NCBI GenBank assembly: GCA_016296655.1
Contig: JAEDIW010000001.1
Span: 1 to 64,000 of the forward strand
DNA from: Treponema sp.
GTDB taxonomy: Bacteria; Spirochaetota; Spirochaetia; Treponematales; Treponemataceae
Direction: 5' to 3'
DNA: 64,000 nucleotides
This document shows, in pieces, positions 42,745 through 50,324 of this stretch. A program made the position numbers and the translations under genes. How positions within the stretch are numbered: position 1 is the first letter of the stretch; each line of letters begins with the position of its first letter. Below the pieces are notes generated by a model. It was not told where the DNA came from. It searched no databases and saw only the letters and a program-made list of their open reading frames with translations.

Positions 42745-43782
42745 ATGTCATTGTTTGAAGATTACGAAGGCCGTATCCCACAGGTAAATAAGGCTCTTAA
42801 AGAATATGGTTTTGCAGAAGGTGAAGAAGGACTTCAGGCTGCACGCAAACTCTGTCAGGACCGTGGTTTTGATCCTTATGAAATCTGTCAGTCAACACAG
42901 CAGATTTGTTTTGAAGATGCAAAATGGGCTTATGTTTTAGGTTCTGCAATTGCTATTAAAGAAGCAGAAAAAACTGGTGATAAAACAGGTTCTACAGCCG
43001 CTGCAAACATTGGTAAAGGACTTCAGGCTTTCTGTTTGCCAGGTTCTGTAGCTGATGACCGCAAAGTTGGTCTTGGACATGGAAATCTTGGTGCACGTCT
43101 TCTTTCTGAAGAAACACAGTGTTTTGCATTCCTTGCAGGGCACGAATCTTTTGCCGCTGCAGAAGGTGCTATCAAAATCGCTGCAAATGCAAATAAAGTT
43201 CGCAAGAACAAGCTTCGCGTTATTTTGAACGGTCTTGGAAAAGATGCTGCTCAGATTATTTCACGCATCAACGGCTTTACCTACGTTCAGACAGAATTTG
43301 ACTACTTCAACGGTGAAGGAACTGACAAAGCTTTGAAAGTTGTAAAAGAAGTTCCTTACGGAAGCAATCCTGACCGTCTTATCGTAAAATGCTACGGTGC
43401 TGATGATGTTCGTGAAGGTGTTGCAATTATGTGGCACGAAGATGTTGATGTTTCAATCACTGGTAACTCAACAAACCCAACTCGTTTCCAGCATCCTGTT
43501 GCAGGAACTTACAAAAAAGAACGCCTTTTGGCTGGTAAAAAATACTTCTCTGTAGCATCAGGCGGTGGTACAGGTCGTACTCTCCATCCAGATAACATGG
43601 CTGCAGGTCCTGCTTCTTACGGATTTACAGATACTTTGGGACGTATGCACTCAGACGCACAGTTTGCAGGTTCTTCATCAGTTCCAGCTCACGTAGAAAT
43701 GATGGGCTTTATGGGAATGGGAAACAACCCAATGGTAGGCTGTACCGTTGCTTGTGCTGTAGCAGTAGCAGGAAGTTTCTAA
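42745..43782 (+). CDS. GGGtGRT family protein, function unknown
   Basis: A 345-residue cytoplasmic protein. The family-defining GGGTGRT motif is at 273-279 ('SVASGGGTGRTLHPDN'). Eight cysteines (37, 48, 55, 97, 126, 216, 333, 337), several spaced like metal ligands, fit a link to iron-sulfur chemistry. The CTVACAVAV end contains the last pair. The family has no established activity that I know of, and I associate it with anaerobes. A strong CGGAGGA site precedes the ATG. The operon is bicistronic with the NifU-like gene and shares its high-expression codon use. It ends at the terminator 43978-44017, after an island of hairpins. Confidence 0.88.
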   Translation: MSLFEDYEGRIPQVNKALKEYGFAEGEEGLQAARKLCQDRGFDPYEICQSTQQICFEDAKWAYVLGSAIAIKEAEKTGDKTGSTAAANIGKGLQAFCLPGSVADDRKVGLGHGNLGARLLSEETQCFAFLAGHESFAAAEGAIKIAANANKVRKNKLRVILNGLGKDAAQIISRINGFTYVQTEFDYFNGEGTDKALKVVKEVPYGSNPDRLIVKCYGADDVREGVAIMWHEDVDVSITGNSTNPTRFQHPVAGTYKKERLLAGKKYFSVASGGGTGRTLHPDNMAAGPASYGFTDTLGRMHSDAQFAGSSSVPAHVEMMGFMGMGNNPMVGCTVACAVAVAGSF

Positions 43783-43826
43783 GCAATTTGTTACATATAA
43801 ACAAATTTAGCAACGGGGCAGCCGTG

Positions 43827-43906
43827 CGAGTTTTCACGTTTTTGCGCTAGCAAAATGCGAGCCCTTTGGCGAGCAAGTGAAAACTCGTGAAGCAACCGAA
43901 GGTTGC
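43827..43906. repeat. Hairpin island: nested inverted repeats
   Basis: CGAGTTTTCAC (43827-43837) pairs with GTGAAAACTCG (43877-43887). Inside is TTTTGC-GCTA-GCAAAA (43840-43855). Just after is GCAACC-GAA-GGTTGC (43892-43906). The composition is far more GC-rich than the flanks, like REP/BIME-type elements. It lies in the 3' untranslated part of the GGGtGRT operon. Confidence 0.75.
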
Positions 43907-43977
43907 GACCTGAACAGTAGTCTGCGCTGTATCTGTTGCAGAAGTTTTTTATAAATAGTTTTTTTTGAAAATTATTT

Positions 43978-44017
43978 AAAAGGAGCTGTCCAAAGGAATG
44001 GGCAGCTCCTTTTTTTT
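43978..44017 (+). terminator. Terminator of the NifU-like/GGGtGRT operon
   Basis: AAAAGGAGCTG (from 43978) pairs with CAGCTCCTTTT (44003-44013), giving a stem of at least 10 bp with a T-run to 44017. Confidence 0.9.
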
Positions 44018-44107
44018 AGCGGAGTTATTTTTTTTGCTGTTTTGTGAAAATTTTAATAAATTTTTTATAAAAAAAAGTGAAAAAAAATCATTTTTTTTAC
44101 TTTAGGT

Positions 44108-44137
44108 GTTGACATGAAATTGTATTTCATGTAGTAT
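44108..44137 (+). promoter_or_regulatory. Putative promoter of the tRNA-Thr/tRNA-Tyr operon
   Basis: TTGACA (44108-44113), an 18-nt spacer and TAGTAT (44132-44137), 16 nt before the first tRNA. Confidence 0.6.
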
Positions 44138-44153
44138 TCATATCGTTCGCTAC

Positions 44154-44228
44154 GCCAATTTAGCTCAGCTGGTCTAGAGCACGTGATTTGTAATCTCGGG
44201 GTCCAGGGTTCGAATCCCTGAGTTGGCT
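44154..44228 (+). tRNA. tRNA-Thr (anticodon TGT)
   Basis: A 75-nt cloverleaf. The acceptor stem GCCAATT pairs with AGTTGGC. The D arm is GCTC/GAGC, the anticodon loop TTTGTAA reads TGT, and the T arm is CAGGG-TTCGAAT-CCCTG. The anticodon stem CGTGA/TCTCG has one T-T mismatch. The discriminator is T and no CCA is encoded. Confidence 0.95.
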
Positions 44229-44236
44229 TTAGAGTT

Positions 44237-44318
44237 GGGGAGTTTCCCGAGTGGTCAAAGGGGACAGACTGTAAATCTGCTGGCTCCGCCTTCGTAGGTT
44301 CGAATCCTTCACTCCCCA
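44237..44318 (+). tRNA. tRNA-Tyr (anticodon GTA)
   Basis: An 82-nt class II tRNA with long variable arm. The acceptor GGGGAGT pairs with ACTCCCC. The anticodon loop CTGTAAA reads GTA. The T arm GTAGG-TTCGAAT-CCTTC has one T-T mismatch. Eight nt follow tRNA-Thr, so the two are co-transcribed. No CCA is encoded. Confidence 0.95.
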
Positions 44319-44322
44319 TTGT

Positions 44323-44358
44323 AAAGTGTTAAGAGTTGTTCTTAACACTTTTTTTTTT
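44323..44358 (+). terminator. Terminator of the tRNA operon
   Basis: AAAGTGTTAAGA (44323-44334) pairs with TCTTAACACTTT (44340-44351), a perfect 12-bp stem with a 5-nt loop and a T-run to 44358. Confidence 0.95.
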
Positions 44359-44594
44359 GCCCTTTTGTTTTTATAGAAAAAACTGATTTGACAAAGCTTG
44401 TTTGATGTTTTAATCTAGTGTATAGTCTTTTTTTTCTTACGTATGTAGCTTTTAAAAATTTATTAACATAATTTGTAATTGTTAGATGATTTATCTGCAT
44501 TTACTTGAAAAGTTATGCGTTGTGTGGGGAAATCTCTTGAAGACACATGTTTTAAGATTTGCTAAAAATATAAAAAGAATATAAGGGGAAAAAG

Positions 44595-45533
44595 TTGTTA
44601 ATTCATTTCTGGGGTGTAAGAGGTTCGTGTTCTGTATGTTTAACCCCGCAGCAGATTCAGAAAAAAATTTCCGCAGTAGTTCAGCGTATTACGGCAGAAG
44701 ATATAAAAAATTCTGATACCCGTGAACGTTTTATAGCCAGACTGCCAAAATGGCTTTTTGGTACGGTCGGTGGAAATACTCCTTGCGTGCAGTTTGTTTC
44801 AGATTCTGGAAAAACTTTTATTCTTGATGCAGGAACTGGTATGAAGGTGATGTCAAAAGAATCTGCATTACCGAAAGATTTGCATTATAATTTGTTTTTT
44901 TCACATTTTCATTGGGATCATATTCAGGGGTTGCCTTTTTTTGAGCCGGTTTATAATCCTTCTGTAAAGTTTGATGTTTATTCAACTTTTCCCGCTGTGG
45001 AACAAATTCTGGAACGGCAGATGAAAGATCCATATTTTCCTGTTCCGTGGAAGAATATCAGTGAAAAATTTACTTTTCATTGTGTACAGACAGGTGTCTC
45101 GTTTGATGTAGATGGTATTTCTGTAATGTGCTGCAAGATGTCCCATCCTGGAAATTCTTATTCATTTTCTTTTTTGGAAAATGGTAAGAAATTTGTCTAT
45201 GCAACTGATGTTGAATTGAAGCAGGATGAGTTTTCCGATATAGAAGAAAAAAGAGCTGTTTTTGAAAATGCTGATGTGCTGGTTTTTGATGCACAGTATA
45301 CGATAGATGATGCTTCTGAAAAAGCAAATTGGGGGCATTCAGCTTTTTGTTCTGTAATTGATTTTGCGTTAAAATGGAATGTGAAGAAGTTATATCTTTT
45401 TCATCATGAGCCTTCCTATGATGATGCAAAATTGCATTCAATCCTGCAGTCTGCATTGTGGTATGTTGACTTCATAAAAAAAGAAAAACTTCAGGTGTTC
45501 CTTGCAACTGAAGGTCTTACCGTGGAATTGTAA
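44595..45533 (+). CDS. MBL-fold metallohydrolase (RNase Z-/PhnP-like)
   Basis: A 312-residue protein of the MBL fold. It starts 'HFWGVRGSCSV', the motif of the group sometimes called GVRGS/cyclic-nucleotide-type MBL proteins. 'VGGNTPCVQF' and 'LDAGTG' follow, and the metal-binding motif is HFHWDH (near 103-108). Further ligands are His in 'KMSHPGN' and Asp in 'YATDVE', and His in 'FHHEPSYDD'. The start is TTG at 44595, with AAGGGG about 6 nt upstream and no in-frame ATG near it. The substrate is unknown; phosphodiesters are the family trend. It lies 7 nt ahead of mltG, in the dnaG-rpoD transcript. Confidence 0.8.
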   Translation: MLIHFWGVRGSCSVCLTPQQIQKKISAVVQRITAEDIKNSDTRERFIARLPKWLFGTVGGNTPCVQFVSDSGKTFILDAGTGMKVMSKESALPKDLHYNLFFSHFHWDHIQGLPFFEPVYNPSVKFDVYSTFPAVEQILERQMKDPYFPVPWKNISEKFTFHCVQTGVSFDVDGISVMCCKMSHPGNSYSFSFLENGKKFVYATDVELKQDEFSDIEEKRAVFENADVLVFDAQYTIDDASEKANWGHSAFCSVIDFALKWNVKKLYLFHHEPSYDDAKLHSILQSALWYVDFIKKEKLQVFLATEGLTVEL

Positions 45534-45540
45534 TTTGAAA

Positions 45541-46611
45541 ATGCATAGAAAAATATCGCTTGTTTTGAAAATTTTAGCTAGTGTGCTCGTCTGCTTTATT
45601 TGTGGGGTGTATCTTTTTTGGGTTGATGCCTGTGGTTCTGTAGATTCTTATGGAACAGGTCATACAGAACGCATTGAAATTCCTTCGGGAATGACGGTTC
45701 GTCAGGCGGCTCATCTGTTAAAAGAAAAGGGGCTTATTAATAATGAAAAAGTTTTTTATCTTGCGGCAAGATTTCCTTTTCTTGATAAGTCTGCGATGCA
45801 TGGTTTTCAAAGTTCATCCAGTTTTGAGTTGAAGAGCGGAGTATATCAGGTTAGCAGCGAATTTGAATTGAGTGAAATATTCAGTCTTTTGTCTTCTGGT
45901 CAGCAGGAATATATAAAGCTTGTGGTTGCAGAAGGATTGACGATTAATAAAATTGCAGGAAAGATTGAACAGAGTAGGGTTTGTTCCCGTTCTGATTTTA
46001 TCGAGGCGGCGTCTTCTCCTGAACTTTTGAAAAAATATAATATTTCTGCAAGCTCTTTTGAAGGTTATCTTTTTCCAGATACATATTTTCTTACACCAGA
46101 AATGACAGGTAAAGAGATTGTTTGCATTATGGCTGACAACTTTTTTGAAAAAATGGCAGAAATTGAGGCTTTTAAAGGGCTGTCTAATCAACAGCTTAAT
46201 GAAAAGATTGTCCTTGCAAGTATTGTTGAAAAAGAATATAGGGTTGCTTCTGAAGCTCCGCTGATTGCAAGTGTGTTTAAGAATAGGCTGAAAAGAAATA
46301 TGGGGCTTTATTCCTGTGCAACAATCGAATATATAATTACAGAAATTCAAGGAAAGCCTCATCCTAAGGTGATTACTTACGACGATTTGAAAATAAAAAG
46401 TCCGTATAATACTTATATGTGGGCTGGTTTGCCACCAGGACCTATTTCTAATCCTGGTATGACCGCTTTGATGGCTGTGGCAGAAACTCCAAAGACGAAT
46501 TATTATTATTTCCGGCTTACTGATGCAGAGAAAGGAATACATTCTTTTTCTGCTGATTTTGAAAAGCATATTGCTGAAGGTCAGGTTCTGTATACAAAAT
46601 CTGTGAGATAA
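45541..46611 (+). CDS. mltG: Endolytic murein transglycosylase MltG
   Basis: Cuts nascent glycan strands in the inner membrane and so helps set strand length. An N-terminal transmembrane helix (about 8-30) is followed by a LysM-like fragment ('IEIPSGMTVRQAAHLLKEKGL') and the YceG domain. The catalytic Glu is in 'LASIVEKEYRV' and the second signature is 'NTYMWAGLPPGPISNPG'. I start at ATG 45541 (MHRKIS), giving 356 residues; the frame extends upstream only into the MBL gene. dnaG follows 6 nt later, so envelope and replication genes are combined. Confidence 0.93.
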   Translation: MHRKISLVLKILASVLVCFICGVYLFWVDACGSVDSYGTGHTERIEIPSGMTVRQAAHLLKEKGLINNEKVFYLAARFPFLDKSAMHGFQSSSSFELKSGVYQVSSEFELSEIFSLLSSGQQEYIKLVVAEGLTINKIAGKIEQSRVCSRSDFIEAASSPELLKKYNISASSFEGYLFPDTYFLTPEMTGKEIVCIMADNFFEKMAEIEAFKGLSNQQLNEKIVLASIVEKEYRVASEAPLIASVFKNRLKRNMGLYSCATIEYIITEIQGKPHPKVITYDDLKIKSPYNTYMWAGLPPGPISNPGMTALMAVAETPKTNYYYFRLTDAEKGIHSFSADFEKHIAEGQVLYTKSVR

Positions 46612-46617
46612 AGAATA

Positions 46618-48405
46618 ATGTCAGGTCTTATTTCAAGGGAAACGATTGATGCTGTAAAATCCAAGGTTGATATTGTATCTGTAATTGGAGAGTATACCCG
46701 TTTGGAAAGACGCGGGGCAGACTGGTGGGGTTGTTGTCCTTTTCATAATGAAAAATCGCCTTCATTTCATGTTGAGCCAGATAAAAATTTTTACTATTGT
46801 TTTGGCTGTCACGCAAAGGGTGATGCAATAAGTTTTATAATGGAAATGGAGAAAATTTCCTATCCAGATGCAGTTATTCAGCTGGCAAAAAAAGCAGGTG
46901 TAGAAGTAAAGTTTGGTGCGGGTGGTCAGGTTCCTGAAGATTTAAGAAAAAATCAGGAGCTTGACCAGATGGTCGATTTGTACGGCAGGGTAGCTTCTTT
47001 ATTTCATTATTTTCTGATGGAAACAGACTCTGGTAAAAAAGCACTTGATTATGTTACAAAACGTGGTCTTTCGCCTGAAACAATAAAAAAATTCAGGCTT
47101 GGGTATGCTCCGTCTGATAGAAAATGGCTTAAAATTTTTCTTAAGAAAAAGAATTTTAGTGAGGATTTTTTAAATAAATCTGGGTTGTTCAGCTCTAAAT
47201 ATCCTGATTATGCTTTTTTTTCAGATAGATTGATGTTTCCGATTTTTAATAGAAAGGATCAGGTTGTTGCTTTTGGAGGAAGAGTGCTTCCGCCTTCAAG
47301 TGAAGATCAGCGGAAATATTTGAATTCTGGTGATTTGCCTCAGTTTAAAAAACGGGAAACCCTTTTTGGTTTTAATTTTGCAAAAAAAGCTATTCGTGAA
47401 AATAAAAAAGTAATTTTTTGCGAAGGTAATATGGATGTTATAGCTTATCATCAGTCTGGATTAAATTATGCGGTTGCAACACTTGGAACTGCAATGACGG
47501 AAGAGCATATAAAGATAATCCGTGGATTTGTTGATACAGTTTTACTTTCTTTTGATTCGGATGAAGCAGGGCAAAAGGCAACTGTAAAAGCCATTCTTCT
47601 TTGCAGAAAGGCAGGGCTTGCCGTAAAGGTTATTCAGTTGTCAGGTGGTAAAGATCCTGCAGAAATAATGTTAAAATATGGTTCTCAAACCTTGACAAAT
47701 GATGTGAATTGTGCTATAATTGATAGTACTTTTATATTGTCTAAACTGGCGAAAGACTATCCGGTTGAAACATCGGACGGAAAAGTTAAGGCAGCTCTTG
47801 ACTTTTTTCAGTATATAGATGCGCTTCAGTCTGACATACAAAAGGAATCCTGTCTGGAACAACTGATACAGACATTTAATTTGAGTCCGGAGGCGGTCAG
47901 GAGAGATTTCAATAATCGTGAACAGGCCCGTGAACGTATGGCAGGCGGCTTGAATACTCAAGTCCAGGAAATCCGGAAAGTCAAGATAAATTCCGAATTA
48001 CGTGTAGTTCTCGCTATTGTTGCTGATTTGCATCAGTTTGTGCAAGTCAGAAATGAGCTTTCTGTAAATGATTTTGAAGACCCCTCGGCAAAAAGAATAT
48101 TCATTGCACTGGAAGAGTCTTTTAGGGCTGATGATTTAACTTTTTTAGGTGTATTAAATCGCTGTGACGATAAGGAATTACAAGAGCTTGTTACAAAAGT
48201 AATAGAGGCTAAGGAATTTTCCGCTACCGAAAGTAAGGTTGTACAGGATGGAATACGCTTGATAAAGCGAAAAAAGCTTGAAAAGCATCGTGAAAAGTTA
48301 CTGAATCGAATCAGGCAGATAAAACCTGCGACTGTTCAGGATGAAGAAATGCTGAAAGAATTGCTTTCTGAAAAAATGAATATTGATCAAAAATTAAAGC
48401 AGTAA
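46618..48405 (+). CDS. dnaG: DNA primase
   Basis: Makes RNA primers for lagging-strand replication. The CHC2 zinc finger is complete (Cys40, His43, Cys61, Cys64). The TOPRIM core shows 'VIFCEGNMDVIAYHQSG' (near 262-280) and 'LSFDSDEAGQKA'. A C-terminal helicase-binding region follows. The 595 residues are normal. It is in one transcript with mltG upstream and rpoD 17 nt downstream, echoing the macromolecular synthesis operon (without rpsU). Confidence 0.95.
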   Translation: MSGLISRETIDAVKSKVDIVSVIGEYTRLERRGADWWGCCPFHNEKSPSFHVEPDKNFYYCFGCHAKGDAISFIMEMEKISYPDAVIQLAKKAGVEVKFGAGGQVPEDLRKNQELDQMVDLYGRVASLFHYFLMETDSGKKALDYVTKRGLSPETIKKFRLGYAPSDRKWLKIFLKKKNFSEDFLNKSGLFSSKYPDYAFFSDRLMFPIFNRKDQVVAFGGRVLPPSSEDQRKYLNSGDLPQFKKRETLFGFNFAKKAIRENKKVIFCEGNMDVIAYHQSGLNYAVATLGTAMTEEHIKIIRGFVDTVLLSFDSDEAGQKATVKAILLCRKAGLAVKVIQLSGGKDPAEIMLKYGSQTLTNDVNCAIIDSTFILSKLAKDYPVETSDGKVKAALDFFQYIDALQSDIQKESCLEQLIQTFNLSPEAVRRDFNNREQARERMAGGLNTQVQEIRKVKINSELRVVLAIVADLHQFVQVRNELSVNDFEDPSAKRIFIALEESFRADDLTFLGVLNRCDDKELQELVTKVIEAKEFSATESKVVQDGIRLIKRKKLEKHREKLLNRIRQIKPATVQDEEMLKELLSEKMNIDQKLKQ

Positions 48406-48422
48406 TAGTAAAAGGAACTTCA

Positions 48423-50216
48423 ATGGATCAGGAACTGGAATTAGAGCCAGAAATCGTAAAATTACTTACCTACGTAAAAGAAAAGAAAATTGTTTCTTGG
48501 GATGAACTTGTTGATATACTTGGACAGGACTATGTTGCATCTCAAAAAATGGAAACTGTACTGAAGATACTTGAAGAAAATGAAGTCAAAGTTGTCATGA
48601 GTGAAGACAGTGATGATGACGACGCTCTTGATGATGAAGATGCTCTTGATGATGAAGCTTCAGAAGATGACGTTGATGTTGAAAAAGCTTCTGAAGGTTC
48701 TGAAAAACGGCATCTTGTGAACAGTGATAAGGAATCTAGTATTGACGATCCGATTCGTCTGTATTTGCGCGAGATTGGAAAGGAAAATCTTCTTACCGCA
48801 GAGCAGGAAGTAATGCTTTCTAAGCAGATGGAAGCTGGTGAAAACATTATAAAGGATGTTATAAAGCATTCTGGTGCACTTATTCCTGAATTTTTTGCTG
48901 TTGCACAAAAAGCCTTTACAAGAATTGATCCTCATGAACCTGGACGCCAGCGCAAGGAAATCAATGAGATTATGGCAGAAAAGCGCCGTTTGAAGAGTTT
49001 TTACAGTGAATATCTGAAGCCTGTATTGCCTGATATGAAGCAATATATGGCATTGAAACGTCAGCTTTTTGAAACTGAGCAAACCAGCAGAATTTTTGAA
49101 AACCCTAATATACAGGCTCTTCGAGAAAAAATTCTTCCTGACTTGCAGAGAATTGACATTCAGTCAGAGGAAATTGAATATATTAGTGCCAAATTTATTG
49201 ATGCTACTGCAAAAATTTCTGATTTTCGTAACAAGCAGGAAAAGAAGATGCGGGAACTTCGTGTTTCTAATCCTTCGGAATTACGTAGCCTTGGTCGCAA
49301 AATTTCAATAAAATTTGAAGCTGCGAAAATCGAAGAAGAACTTGGCATGGGTGCTGACGAAATCAGGGAGATTTACACTCAGATTCAGAAAATTGATAGA
49401 AAGCTTCGTCGCCTTGAGTACGAGTTTGAAAACAATGTTTCTGAAATCCTTGCAATGTCTAAGGAAATTGAGCGTGGCCGCATGATGATGGAAAAGGCTA
49501 AGAATCGTCTCATAAATGCTAATCTACGTTTGGTTGTTTCCATTGCAAAAAAATATACAAACCGTGGCTTGCAGTTTTTTGACTTGGTTCAGGAAGGTAA
49601 CATTGGTTTGATAAAAGCTGTTGAAAAATTTGAATATTCAAAAGGCTTTAAATTTTCAACCTATGCAACATGGTGGATTCGTCAGGCTATTACAAGAAGT
49701 ATTTCCGATCAGGCTAGAACGATTCGTGTTCCAGTTCATATGATTGAGCAGATAAATAAGGTTGTACGCGAAAGCCGCCAGCTTATGCAGAAACTTGGTC
49801 GGGAGCCTACTGATGAAGAAATTGCACAGCAGCTAGGATGGCCTGTTGCTCGTGTAAAGCAGGTTAAGAATGTTGCCAGAGAGCCTATTTCTCTTGAAAC
49901 TCCAATCGGAGAAGAAGAAGATTCTTTGCTGGGAGATTTTATCGAGGATAAGGAAGTTGAAAATCCTGCAGTTCAGACAGCTTATACTTTGCTTCAGGAG
50001 CAGATTCGTCAAGTTCTTGGAACTTTACCAGAAAGGGAACAGGAAGTTTTGAAGATGAGGTTTGGTCTTGATGATGGTTATTCACTTACATTGGAAGAAG
50101 TTGGTCTTTATTTTAATGTAACTCGTGAACGTATCCGTCAGATAGAAGCAAAGGCTTTGCGCAGGCTTCGCCATCCAAGACGAGCCAGTGAACTGCGCGA
50201 TTTTATGGAAGTTTAG
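48423..50216 (+). CDS. rpoD: RNA polymerase primary sigma factor (sigma-70)
   Basis: The housekeeping sigma factor. An N-terminal region 1.1-like domain (about 1-60) is followed by an acidic low-complexity segment (about 60-100) made from an 18-bp tandem repeat. Region 1.2 is 'DDPIRLYLREIGKENLLTAEQE'. The long non-conserved region is at 150-340. Region 2 has 'DLVQEGNIGLIKAVEKFEY' and 'STYATWWIRQAITRS'; region 4 has 'LTLEEVGLYFNVTRERIRQIEAKALRRLRHP'. An AAGGAAC site precedes the ATG. A hairpin at 50231-50262 follows. It presumably recognises the TTGACA/TATAAT promoters seen across this window. Confidence 0.96.
   Translation: MDQELELEPEIVKLLTYVKEKKIVSWDELVDILGQDYVASQKMETVLKILEENEVKVVMSEDSDDDDALDDEDALDDEASEDDVDVEKASEGSEKRHLVNSDKESSIDDPIRLYLREIGKENLLTAEQEVMLSKQMEAGENIIKDVIKHSGALIPEFFAVAQKAFTRIDPHEPGRQRKEINEIMAEKRRLKSFYSEYLKPVLPDMKQYMALKRQLFETEQTSRIFENPNIQALREKILPDLQRIDIQSEEIEYISAKFIDATAKISDFRNKQEKKMRELRVSNPSELRSLGRKISIKFEAAKIEEELGMGADEIREIYTQIQKIDRKLRRLEYEFENNVSEILAMSKEIERGRMMMEKAKNRLINANLRLVVSIAKKYTNRGLQFFDLVQEGNIGLIKAVEKFEYSKGFKFSTYATWWIRQAITRSISDQARTIRVPVHMIEQINKVVRESRQLMQKLGREPTDEEIAQQLGWPVARVKQVKNVAREPISLETPIGEEEDSLLGDFIEDKEVENPAVQTAYTLLQEQIRQVLGTLPEREQEVLKMRFGLDDGYSLTLEEVGLYFNVTRERIRQIEAKALRRLRHPRRASELRDFMEV
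48621..48656 (+). repeat. 18-bp tandem repeat in rpoD
   Basis: GACGCTCTTGATGATGAA (48621-48638) and GATGCTCTTGATGATGAA (48639-48656) encode DALDDE twice. The copies differ at one base. Confidence 0.9.
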
Positions 50217-50230
50217 TTATATTTTTGTTG

Positions 50231-50262
50231 CTTCTGTCTGGATTTTTACTTCTAGACAGAAG
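50231..50262 (+). terminator. Hairpin after rpoD
   Basis: CTTCTGTCT (50231-50239) and AGACAGAAG (50254-50262), a 9-bp perfect stem with a 14-nt loop. Only weak T content follows, so partial termination or mRNA stabilisation is possible. Confidence 0.5.
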
Positions 50263-50324
50263 TATTCAAATTTTGTATATTTATCAACTATAATAATTTA
50301 GTTTAGACCAAGAGGTTCTTTTTC

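Larger units (their letters stand above)
43783..44153. other. Non-coding stretch between the GGGtGRT gene and tRNA-Thr
   Basis: About 370 nt without a credible gene. It holds a GC-rich hairpin island (43821-43906), the operon terminator (43978-44017) and an AT-rich tRNA upstream region. TTGACA occurs at 44108-44113 with TAGTAT at 44132-44137, an 18-nt spacing that could be the tRNA promoter. Confidence 0.6.

Noticed and set aside
44065..44319. Minus-strand frame of 84 codons with a GFEPTxAxPADLQSVPFDHSG-like sequence
   Set aside because: It is the antisense of the two tRNA genes, a well-known false protein pattern.
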